Origin: Cyclobacteriaceae bacterium
GTDB taxonomy: Bacteria; Bacteroidota; Bacteroidia; Cytophagales; Cyclobacteriaceae
DNA length: 64,000 nucleotides
Assembly (NCBI GenBank): GCA_028281285.1
Contig: JANQKF010000033.1
Span: 310,001-374,000 of the forward strand
Direction: 5' to 3'
Below the pieces are notes generated by a model. It worked only from the letters and a program-made list of their open reading frames with translations. It was not told where the DNA came from and ran no database searches. The position numbers and the translations under genes were made by a program. Each line of letters begins with the position of its first letter. Position 1 is the stretch's first letter. Positions 43,337 to 51,488 of the stretch are shown here, in pieces.

Positions 43337-44455
43337 ATGAACAGACGTGACTGGCTTAAACGAGGGAGTGCAGTAGGAGCACTAACACTGTTAGGTGGAC
43401 AAACCATTGCTTCAACCCTCACCGAAAAGGAAATTCAGATGTTCAACCCAAGGCCTCTGACAAACCCTGCACAATTGAATTTTAATGAAAATCCATTCGG
43501 ACCATCCGCAAGGGTTAGAAAAGCCATGACCGAAGCGTTTGATCGCGGTTGTCGGTACCCGAGTTCATACCTGGATCAGTTGATTGACAAGATTGCCAGG
43601 AAGGAGGGAGTAACACCGGACCATATTGTGATAGGAGGAGGATCGACTGAAGGTCTGAAAGTTACGGGTTTGACTTATGCCAACAACGGGGGTGAAATTA
43701 TCGCTGCCCGTCCGACTTTCCTTGCTATGCTGAACTATGCCAAGCAATGGGGAGGTACAATCAATTGGGTCGATTTGGATGATACACTAACCCATGATGT
43801 GGATGAGATGGAAAAGCGAATTACGTCAAAAACGAAGCTGATCTTCCTTTGCAATCCCAATAACCCTACATCCACTTTGCTTGAGAAAAACAAGCTGATC
43901 GACTTCGTTTCTTCGGCATCCAAGAAAACCATCGTCTTCAGTGATGAGGCCTACTACGACTTTATTGAAGAAAAAAACTACCCATCCATGATTTCCATGG
44001 TGAAAAAGGGAGAGAATGTGATTGTCTCCAGAACGTTCTCAAAGGTCTATGGACTTGCCGGGCTTCGTATAGGTTATTTGATTGCCAAACCTGAAATAGC
44101 CAATAGACTTCGTAGAAATGTGGTTGCCAATACCAACGTGCTTGCCATACAAGCAGCCATCACCGCCATGGATGATAATGAGTTCTATGAATTCAGCCTG
44201 AAGAAGGTAAAGGAAGGTAAGCAGTTGATGTATCAGACCATGGATCAAATGAACTTGGAATATCTGAAATCCAACACCAATTTCATCTTCTTCAAAACAG
44301 GCAGAGATATTGGTACATTCAATAGACAGATGTTACAAGAGGGAGTGAAGGTGGGCAGACCGTTTCCACCGTATACCGATTGGTGTCGTATTAGTATGGG
44401 CACCATTGAGGAGGTTCAAATGTTCAACAAGGCACTCAAGAAAGTACTCGGGTAG
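43337..44455 (+). CDS. HisC-like PLP aminotransferase with Tat signal
   Basis: A 372-residue class I/II aminotransferase like histidinol-phosphate aminotransferase. Fold-type I residues are visible: GGGSTEGL (100-107), NPNNPT (173-178), D203 contacting the pyridine nitrogen and the PLP lysine K236 in SRTFSKVYGLAGLRIGY. Unusually, it opens with MNRRDWLKRGSAVGALTLL, a twin-arginine signal peptide, so the folded holoenzyme should be exported to the periplasm. There is no his gene around, so a role in histidine synthesis is unlikely; a periplasmic amino-acid transamination is inferred. The stop directly abuts the convergent DUF2971 gene. Confidence 0.88.
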   Translation: MNRRDWLKRGSAVGALTLLGGQTIASTLTEKEIQMFNPRPLTNPAQLNFNENPFGPSARVRKAMTEAFDRGCRYPSSYLDQLIDKIARKEGVTPDHIVIGGGSTEGLKVTGLTYANNGGEIIAARPTFLAMLNYAKQWGGTINWVDLDDTLTHDVDEMEKRITSKTKLIFLCNPNNPTSTLLEKNKLIDFVSSASKKTIVFSDEAYYDFIEEKNYPSMISMVKKGENVIVSRTFSKVYGLAGLRIGYLIAKPEIANRLRRNVVANTNVLAIQAAITAMDDNEFYEFSLKKVKEGKQLMYQTMDQMNLEYLKSNTNFIFFKTGRDIGTFNRQMLQEGVKVGRPFPPYTDWCRISMGTIEEVQMFNKALKKVLG

Positions 44456-45370
44456 TCATTTAAAAGGAAGCCTTGAAATCAGGATTTCAGGGAGGTAGCC
44501 ATCTTTTGTAAGACTGTAGTGGAAAGCTGCTGCCCATTCATCAGCTCGCTCTACCTTGGGGCCGAAAATGATTTTCTCAATTTGCTCTCTCAGAGGGGCA
44601 ACCTGAATATAGACTTTCGGAGGTGTTCTTTCTTCATTGATCATTTTTTCGAAACCGGTACCGTTGAGCACTAGCCTCAATTCGTGTTCGTATTGATACT
44701 CCGCACTTTTGAATAGGAAGGCAATATTGTTGAGTAGTTCAACAAGGTCATGTGTATCATTTGCTGAACTGAATTTCCTAACATATGCTGCTACATATTC
44801 TTGTAGTTCATTCATTAGTGAATTGAGTTCATCTACCTCATTATTAGGTGCATCAGGAATGACGAACTTGTTCTGATGTGCTCGTTCACGATAAGCGACC
44901 CTATAGAAATTGAAACGATTTGCTTCCTGATCATCTGGTTGTTCGCCATTCCCATTGGAAATCGAGCGTTGTACCATCCCGCCCTGAAAGCCCTTCATGT
45001 TTAGGGTAATTGCACAACCGTTCGCTTCTTCCTTGTTTTCTTTGGCATACATTCGCCAAAGAGCCAAATCATCGTGTTTGATTTCTGCCACAAAGCTTCC
45101 TATGAACGGTCGTTCAGCGAAAAGTTCGGCTAATGCCCCTTGTCCTTTGTGTGCCGTTAACTCCACGGAAAGGAAGTCAAACACCTCCGTGCCTTCAGAT
45201 GTATCGTTGAGAAATGAGGCCTCTGATATTCTGAATAAACTTCCCTGCATGATTAAAGCCCTGGCAGACGAAAGGCCTGTATAATGGGTGACGGTATCGC
45301 CAGTATAAAGTAGAAGCTTCTTAATCTTCTCTACACATTCTTTTACCTTATTAAAGTCTTTGTTGATCAT
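44456..45370 (-). CDS. DUF2971 domain protein
   Basis: A 304-residue cytoplasmic protein from ATG 45370; a further upstream ATG (45406) would add 12 residues. The motif VTHYTGLSSARALIMQGSLFR followed by ASFLNDTSEG, and FIGSFVAEIKHDDLALWRMYAKE is the DUF2971 pattern (HYT...SFLND...WRMY). This family is common in accessory regions and is of unknown activity; its H-Y-T opening recalls ADP-ribosyltransferase-like folds, which is only an impression. It is tail-to-tail with the aminotransferase gene with no gap, and divergent from the PadR regulator. Confidence 0.8.
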   Translation of the reverse strand: MINKDFNKVKECVEKIKKLLLYTGDTVTHYTGLSSARALIMQGSLFRISEASFLNDTSEGTEVFDFLSVELTAHKGQGALAELFAERPFIGSFVAEIKHDDLALWRMYAKENKEEANGCAITLNMKGFQGGMVQRSISNGNGEQPDDQEANRFNFYRVAYRERAHQNKFVIPDAPNNEVDELNSLMNELQEYVAAYVRKFSSANDTHDLVELLNNIAFLFKSAEYQYEHELRLVLNGTGFEKMINEERTPPKVYIQVAPLREQIEKIIFGPKVERADEWAAAFHYSLTKDGYLPEILISRLPFK

Positions 45371-45531
45371 ACAGGTCTGGCAAAAATTGATGCAAACAAC
45401 TTTCAAATTAACTGGAATTGTTGGGCAAAGAAAAGATATCAGGGATTAGTTCCCACGGTGCCAACCACTTGCTACAACCTTATTTGAAATCAATCGTTAA
45501 TTAGGTTGTTTTACAAAATAGTAAAAACCAT

Positions 45532-45867
45532 ATGCGTAGTTCAATCGGTGAATTCGAAGAAATAGTTTTACTGGTCGTAGCGGCTCAACATGATCAGGCT
45601 TATGGCTTGTCCGTAACTGATGCCATAGAAGACCAGTTGAAACGCTCAGTGAAGCTGAGTAGTGTCCATACATCATTGTATCGGCTGGAAGAAAAGGGAC
45701 TGGTCGAATCCAGAATAGGTAAGACCTCAACTTTGAGGGGAGGAAGGAAGAAACGGCACTTTACAATTACCAAGGCGGGTAAGACGGCATTGATTGAAGC
45801 ACAAGAGGCCAGGAATCAGCTTTGGCAGCAGGTACCGAGCTCTGTTATTGACCTTAAGAAGGTATGA
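45532..45867 (+). CDS. PadR family transcriptional regulator
   Basis: A 111-residue regulator with the PadR winged helix: EEIVLLVVAAQHDQAYGLSV (helices 1-2), SSVHTSLYRLEEKGLVES (recognition helix, about 43-60) and the wing GGRKKRHFTITKAGK. Small-size PadR proteins of this type usually repress or sense stress for the gene beside them. Here the next gene, an FtsX-type permease, overlaps its stop by four bases (ATGA), so regulator and permease are one transcript, a frequent Bacteroidota and Acidobacteria arrangement. Ligand unknown. Confidence 0.92.
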   Translation: MRSSIGEFEEIVLLVVAAQHDQAYGLSVTDAIEDQLKRSVKLSSVHTSLYRLEEKGLVESRIGKTSTLRGGRKKRHFTITKAGKTALIEAQEARNQLWQQVPSSVIDLKKV

Positions 45868-48494
45868 ATAAGGTCTCCGAAAAGATAGATCCACCTAAGT
45901 GGGCAACCCGTCTTTTTGATTATTACTGTCGGAATGAGCTAAACGACAGCATAATCGGGGACATGCAGGAACAGTTTTATCGAGAGGTAGAAAGAGGTAG
46001 AATAAAAAGGGCCCGACTAAGGTATTGGCTTAACGTCTTCTCATTTATCAACCGACATACTCTAAAGAGGAGATCAAACTCCAATTCGTTCAGTAAAAAC
46101 TCAATGGCCATGTTCAAGAATTATGCACTTATAACCCTAAGAAACTTTCGTAGAAAACCTGTTTTTTCAATAATCAATGTCTTTGGACTTGCCATTGGTT
46201 TGGCCAGTTGTATGATCATCTACTTCTATGTTCAACGTGAGCTTAGCTTTGACAAATTTCACAAGGCAAGTGACAGAATCTATAAAGTAGCTAGTGTCAT
46301 CGAACGAGGGAGTAATACACTCCGATGGGGCAGGGTCCCTCCGGCAATGGCACCTGCGATAAGGGATAATTTTCCAGGCATTGGGAAGGTGACCAGGCTG
46401 AGGTATACAGATGAACATGTTTATGCGGTAGGTGATCGCATTTTTAGTGAACAGAATGGGTTTTTCGCGGATTCACTTTATCTCGAGATCTTTGACTTTC
46501 CATTGAAATCAGGTGATCCGGCTACGGCCTTGGACGAGCCGAATAGTATTGTGCTCACAGATGAACTGGCCACCCGTTTTTTCGGTGAGACCGAGCCCAT
46601 GGGGAAGTTGATTCGATTTGATAATGAGAAGAGTTTGAAAGTTACAGGTGTACTGAAACCGTTGCCAACAAACTCCCACATCGATTTTAACTTATTAATT
46701 TCCTTTTCCACATATGTGGTTCCTGAAGGGTATTTAGCCAACCTTAACAGTTGGTCCTGGGGTGGGTTTCATACATACATACAGACTGATCCAGGGATTG
46801 ATGCCAACCTATTGTCGAGTAGAGTTTCTGAACTTTACCAAAGCAACTACACCAGATCGGAGACGAAAGTACAAGCCATATTCCAACCTCTGGAGGAGTT
46901 GTACCTGGGGTTTGAGAATTTTGCGAATCGTGGCGAATCCATTCGGGTGGGAGATAAGTCGACTCTATACACCTTGTCGGGAATTGCAGTCTTGGTATTG
47001 CTCATTGCTGGTTTGAATTTTATGAATCTCTCTACAGCGATTTCGATGAATCGAGGAAAGGAGATAGGCATGAGAAAGGTAATGGGGGCAGTAAGACGTA
47101 AGATCAAGACTCAGTTTCTGGTAGAGTCCATAATGATGGCACTTTTGAGTATGACATTGGCCATAGTGATGGTAGTGGTTACTGAGCCAATGTTCAAAGA
47201 ACTGCTGGGTATTGAGTTGCCCAAGTCGATTGATGATTATCTCCGTGTTGTGCCGCTTTTTGTAACTGCCACCGTGATTGTTGGAATCTTGTCGGGCATA
47301 TATCCATCATTGGTTCTCTCTTCATTTAACCCTATAAAAGCGTTAAAAGGAAATCTTAGATCGTCAAAATCGGGAATCTGGATGAGAAGAACATTGACCG
47401 TAATTCAGTTTGTAGTCTCCGCGAGTTTAATGACGGGAAGTCTTCTTATTGTTCGTCAAACGAATTTTATGATGAACAAGTCACTGGGATTTGACCAGGA
47501 AAATGTCATTGTTCTGAAGGCCATTGGTGTCAATATGACCGATAAATATGAAACCCTAAAGAATCGCATAAAGCAGAATCCATTTGTTGTCGAGATGACC
47601 CGCGCTTCGCATACTTTCAACGGATCGGCCAGTAGTGGACCAGCACTATTGAGAGGTGCATCACCGGATGATAGTCACCACCTGAATTACTACCAGACAG
47701 GGTATGATTTCCTTGAAGTGATGGACTTAGAGCTGTCTCAGGGGAGGTTTTTATCCAGAGATTTTCCTAATGACACCGTTCAAGGACTGGTGCTGAATGA
47801 AACTGCTGTCAGACAAATGGGTCTTGAAGAACCGTTAGGACAACGTTTGAGGTTCAACAATCGAGATCGTGTTGTGATAGGTGTAATCGAGGATTTCAAT
47901 TTTCGATCTCTCCATACTCCCATTGAGGCCCTGGGAATAGTAATGCCGTTTACATTTTCAGAAACGATGTTGGTCAAAACTCGTGGAGGGGATATGTCAG
48001 GAATAATTTCAGCTTTGGAATCGGATTGGAAGGCAGTACTTGAGGGTGTTCCTTTTGATGCTACTTTTCTGGATGATGGTATTCAAGCGATGTATGAAAA
48101 TGAAATGCGGCTCTCCAAATTGGTCGGGATTTTTTCCACTCTTGCTGTATTATTGGCGTGTCTTGGACTGTATGGCCTCGTAGCGTTCTCCGTACAGGCA
48201 AGATTGAAGGAAGTTGGTATTAGGAAGGTGCTGGGTGGATCAATCAACGGTATGCTCGTATTGTTGTCAAAACAGTTTATTGGGTTAATTATGATTGCCA
48301 ATCTGGTTGCAATTCCTCTGACTTATTTCGCTGGTTCGAATTGGCTCAATAACTTTTCCTACAGAACAGAAATTGGTGTTGTTCTATTCGTTTTACCAAT
48401 GGTTGTTCTAGCTGTAATCGCACTGATTACTTTAAGTCATCAAGTTGTCAAGGCTGCATTGACCAACCCCGTTAAGGTGCTTAGGAACGAATAA
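45864..48494 (+). CDS. FtsX/MacB-type ABC transporter permease with N-terminal prefix
   Basis: An 876-residue membrane protein of the MacB-PCD/FtsX class. A soluble prefix (about 1-85, PPKWATRLFDYYCRNELNDS...) of the permease-prefix type precedes the first transmembrane helix (about 110-132); a large periplasmic core follows, three helices near 370-480, a second periplasmic core (about 520-740) and three terminal helices. The repeated FtsX modules carry IGMRKVMGA and VGIRKVLGG. Such permeases work with a MacB-like ATPase that is not encoded here, so it either recruits one from elsewhere or acts as an antibiotic or lipid-stress exporter. Start ATG overlaps the PadR stop. Confidence 0.9.
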   Translation: MNKVSEKIDPPKWATRLFDYYCRNELNDSIIGDMQEQFYREVERGRIKRARLRYWLNVFSFINRHTLKRRSNSNSFSKNSMAMFKNYALITLRNFRRKPVFSIINVFGLAIGLASCMIIYFYVQRELSFDKFHKASDRIYKVASVIERGSNTLRWGRVPPAMAPAIRDNFPGIGKVTRLRYTDEHVYAVGDRIFSEQNGFFADSLYLEIFDFPLKSGDPATALDEPNSIVLTDELATRFFGETEPMGKLIRFDNEKSLKVTGVLKPLPTNSHIDFNLLISFSTYVVPEGYLANLNSWSWGGFHTYIQTDPGIDANLLSSRVSELYQSNYTRSETKVQAIFQPLEELYLGFENFANRGESIRVGDKSTLYTLSGIAVLVLLIAGLNFMNLSTAISMNRGKEIGMRKVMGAVRRKIKTQFLVESIMMALLSMTLAIVMVVVTEPMFKELLGIELPKSIDDYLRVVPLFVTATVIVGILSGIYPSLVLSSFNPIKALKGNLRSSKSGIWMRRTLTVIQFVVSASLMTGSLLIVRQTNFMMNKSLGFDQENVIVLKAIGVNMTDKYETLKNRIKQNPFVVEMTRASHTFNGSASSGPALLRGASPDDSHHLNYYQTGYDFLEVMDLELSQGRFLSRDFPNDTVQGLVLNETAVRQMGLEEPLGQRLRFNNRDRVVIGVIEDFNFRSLHTPIEALGIVMPFTFSETMLVKTRGGDMSGIISALESDWKAVLEGVPFDATFLDDGIQAMYENEMRLSKLVGIFSTLAVLLACLGLYGLVAFSVQARLKEVGIRKVLGGSINGMLVLLSKQFIGLIMIANLVAIPLTYFAGSNWLNNFSYRTEIGVVLFVLPMVVLAVIALITLSHQVVKAALTNPVKVLRNE

Positions 48495-48507
48495 AACCTT
48501 ATTCATC

Positions 48508-48539
48508 ACTCAGTGCTCATATTGCCTGGTATACTGAGT
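48508..48539 (+). terminator. Possible terminator after the permease gene
   Basis: ACTCAGT (48508-48514) and ACTGAGT (48533-48539) form a 7-bp inverted repeat with an 18-base loop. A T-run (GTTTTTTTG) follows about ten bases later. The loop is long and the T-run is displaced, so this is a weak call. Confidence 0.35.
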
Positions 48540-48631
48540 TTGAAAAGAGTTTTTTTGATTTGAGGTTGATAATCACGATTTTAGGAGAAGTTGTTGAATA
48601 CAGCTACACCAAATACCTGAAAGACTGACTT

Positions 48632-49240
48632 ATGAAAACCTCGACACCATCGAGCAGAATTGTCTATTTCTTGGCACTGCTTTTTGCAATTTCCATACAT
48701 CCATTATTTTCTCAAAAACCCGAAGCAATTGATGCGTTTACCAAATCAATGGAAACCACAGTGCTGAACCAAAATGGGAAACAATACGATCTTCGGGAGG
48801 TAACTCCATTCTTAAATGATTCAGAGTATTTCTCGATGAAAGACGGCAAACTGGTGTTGCCTTTTCAGGGAAAAATTCTCAGAACCATTCCCGATTGGGT
48901 CAATAGTGGCGGGGTCAATTTCGATAAGGTTTTAGGCTCAAAAGTAGAGAATATCCCCACGTTGGAATTCATAATGAATACTGCTTCCAACACCTTTGAT
49001 GTACCCAGGGAAAAGATTGAACTGGTATTTATTTGGTTTGTTGCCGATAAAACGAAGACGATGCTCTATGAAGATGTGCTAATTGTGAGTGCCGAGGATG
49101 AGACCATTCAGTCTCGTGTGGTGAAATTCAAGGATTCGAGAATGGAGATTGTGACTGAATCCCCAATGGGTGGAGTCAAAAATTACTATAAGAAGTACGA
49201 ATGGCAATCTAAGATCAAAGCGATCGGAGATCAGGATTAA
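48632..49240 (+). CDS. Exported protein of unknown function
   Basis: A 202-residue protein with a signal peptide (about 1-27, ending HPLFSQ) and a mature part that alternates beta-rich and helical segments. VKFKDSRMEIVTESPMGG is near the end. No family is recognised. Start ATG 48632. It is preceded by a possible terminator of the permease gene and followed by a palindromic intergenic element, so it is probably a single-gene unit. Its role is unknown. Confidence 0.7.
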   Translation: MKTSTPSSRIVYFLALLFAISIHPLFSQKPEAIDAFTKSMETTVLNQNGKQYDLREVTPFLNDSEYFSMKDGKLVLPFQGKILRTIPDWVNSGGVNFDKVLGSKVENIPTLEFIMNTASNTFDVPREKIELVFIWFVADKTKTMLYEDVLIVSAEDETIQSRVVKFKDSRMEIVTESPMGGVKNYYKKYEWQSKIKAIGDQD

Positions 49241-49302
49241 TGCAGTATGTTATTCCCGCGTCCGTGTGCCCCTGAAGCTTTAACGGAGGCACATGGAGAT
49301 AG

Positions 49303-49322
49303 ATCCCCGTTTTCACGGGGAT
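49303..49322. repeat. Intergenic palindrome, REP-like, followed by GAC
   Basis: ATCCCCG (49303-49309), six-base loop TTTTCA, CGGGGAT (49316-49322), then GACG. A second imperfect inverted repeat, TCCGTGTGCC against GGCACATGGA, lies just upstream (about 49261-49296). It shares its layout with the element at 1746-1766: palindrome, then GATGAC, inside a gene-free gap. Confidence 0.5.
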
Positions 49323-49358
49323 GACGTTCAATTGGGTGCTAGCTTAGGCTTGGGTTGG

Positions 49359-51404
49359 CTACCGCTTAATATCAACCGACACCGACTCGGTTTTGTACTT
49401 ATCAAACCATGTCAATACTGACGAGATCTTTGCTATCAAATTACTTGGCCTGGCTGCAATGCCGTGATACGCTCCGGGAATTCTTACCATGGCTGTGGGC
49501 ACTTTCCGTAGCTTCAGTGCGGTGTAATACTGTTCTGACTCGTGAATAGGAGTTCTCAGGTCAGCTTCACCGGTTAACAACATTGTGGGTGTGGTGACAT
49601 TTCCAACCAAGGAGATAGGAGAGTGCTTAAGATATTTTTCAGGGTCTTCCCAAGGCTTTTTGTCAAACCAGTAACGTGTTCCATAAGCCGACATGTCGGA
49701 GTTGAGTGCCCAACTGTACCAGTTGATCACAGGTTTGGCAACTACTGCTGCGGCAAACCGATTGGTTTTACCAACAATCCAGGAGGAAAGTACTCCACCA
49801 CCACTGCCTCCGGTCACAAAGAGTTGACCCTCATCGATATACCCTCGACTGATCACCTCATCTACACCTGACATCAGATCATCATAGTCTTCACTGGGGT
49901 AGTTTTTGTTAATGAGATTTCCAAATTCAGCTCCATAGCTGGTGCTTCCTCGTGGGTTGGTGTACAGCACCACATAGCCAGCTGATGCCATCAATTGGAT
50001 TTCGCCTGAAAAGACAGCTCCATAACTGGAAAATGGGCCACCATGAATTTCAAGAATCAATGGATATTTTTTACTCGGATCGAAATCAGGTGGGGTAACT
50101 ATCCATCCTTGAATATCTCTGCCATCAGCAGAAGATTTGTACCAGATTTCCTCAACATTACCCAATTTCTTATAATCGAATAGGTCCTCATTAACCTTAG
50201 TAATTCGCTGGTTTTTTCCATCATTGCCAGCGCCAACGTCAGCTGGCTCATAATTTTCTCCCCAGGTATAGGCGTAGTTACCATTAGTGGCAATGGTATA
50301 GCCTCCGGACGTATACGGGCGACCAAGACTTTGACCGCCAAGCCCCTCAGTCACTTGACTTACTTTTCCACTTGTCGTAATGAATCCGATTTTCGTATGT
50401 CCTTTATCCACATATTGAAAGTATAGCCCCTTTCCATCGGCTGACCAATTGATGTTTCCGATACTTCGATCGAAGTTTCCTGATACCAATTTGCTATTAG
50501 AACCATCAATATTTGAGATGTAGAGCTTTTGTTGTTGGTAACCCAAATACTCGTCATCAAAGCCAGTATAGGCCATTTTCTTGCCATCCGGAGATATTCT
50601 TGGGCTACCGTCTGGCCCATATCGAGAGGTTAATTTTGTAAGATTGCCATCACTTAGTTTCAAGGAATAGATGTCACTATCCAATCCTTCATATTCAATA
50701 TCTTCTCGCATATTGGCACTGAAATAAAGGTGCGAACCATCTGGTGACCAGACAGCATTGGAATGATTGTACGGGCCTTCTGTTATCTGTCTTGGAGTAC
50801 CTCCGGAAATCGGAATTGTGAATAACTGCTGATTTCCAGAAGGCAGCTCGCCCACACCGTCTCTTCGCCAATTCAGATTGTCGACATACTTTGGTGGAGA
50901 ATTCCACTTTGCTCCGGCCGGTTTTTGCGGCATTTTTATTGGTGAAGGGTTCGCTCTGGCTACGAACATGTTGAATGCCAGGTATTTGTCATCAGGTGAC
51001 CAGCGAATGTTGGAAGGTGTCTTCGGAGTGTTGGCCAATACACGCTCTTCCCCGGAATCCATCCAGCGGAGGTAGAGTTCTGTTTTACCTGATTTGTTGG
51101 ATAGGTATACCACTTTGGATCCATCATGAGACCATCTTGCAGACCGGTCGTTTTGTTTGCCTGTAGTGAGCGGCCGGTTTTGCGTACCATCAAAATTAAT
51201 GATCCATAAATTCGAGAGGTTTTTGTCGGTCATGATATCCTTGAAGTTTCTTGTGTAGATAATCTGTTGACCATCAGGAGAAATTCTCGGATCAGAAATG
51301 TATTCAAGGTCGAAAATATCCAGCATTTCCAACTTGTTGGAAACCTGTGACATTGCAGGTGTCACTACCAGGAAGCAGATGAGAATTAATACAGAGCGTT
51401 TCAT
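49359..51404 (-). CDS. S9 family peptidase, acylaminoacyl-peptidase-like
   Basis: A 681-residue exported serine peptidase from ATG 51404, which begins a signal peptide (MKRSVLILICFLVVTPAMSQ); the open frame extends 16 codons upstream. The N-terminal part is a WD/TolB-like beta-propeller (about 25-420, repeated SPDG and WSPDG motifs), and the C-terminal part an alpha/beta hydrolase. The triad is S534 in GGSGGG, D615 in GEADLRTP and H647 in YHGI. The nucleophile motif GGSGGG replaces the usual GGSYGG. It should remove or cleave N-terminal amino acids from peptides in the periplasm. It is not in an operon with the amidohydrolase upstream, which ends 85 bases away. Confidence 0.9.
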   Translation of the reverse strand: MKRSVLILICFLVVTPAMSQVSNKLEMLDIFDLEYISDPRISPDGQQIIYTRNFKDIMTDKNLSNLWIINFDGTQNRPLTTGKQNDRSARWSHDGSKVVYLSNKSGKTELYLRWMDSGEERVLANTPKTPSNIRWSPDDKYLAFNMFVARANPSPIKMPQKPAGAKWNSPPKYVDNLNWRRDGVGELPSGNQQLFTIPISGGTPRQITEGPYNHSNAVWSPDGSHLYFSANMREDIEYEGLDSDIYSLKLSDGNLTKLTSRYGPDGSPRISPDGKKMAYTGFDDEYLGYQQQKLYISNIDGSNSKLVSGNFDRSIGNINWSADGKGLYFQYVDKGHTKIGFITTSGKVSQVTEGLGGQSLGRPYTSGGYTIATNGNYAYTWGENYEPADVGAGNDGKNQRITKVNEDLFDYKKLGNVEEIWYKSSADGRDIQGWIVTPPDFDPSKKYPLILEIHGGPFSSYGAVFSGEIQLMASAGYVVLYTNPRGSTSYGAEFGNLINKNYPSEDYDDLMSGVDEVISRGYIDEGQLFVTGGSGGGVLSSWIVGKTNRFAAAVVAKPVINWYSWALNSDMSAYGTRYWFDKKPWEDPEKYLKHSPISLVGNVTTPTMLLTGEADLRTPIHESEQYYTALKLRKVPTAMVRIPGAYHGIAARPSNLIAKISSVLTWFDKYKTESVSVDIKR

Positions 51405-51488
51405 AGGGATTGATTTATGCCAGAAGATAGTCAAATGACTAAAGGCGTACAATCAAAGAACTATGAATGGAGAATATGGAGTTACAAT

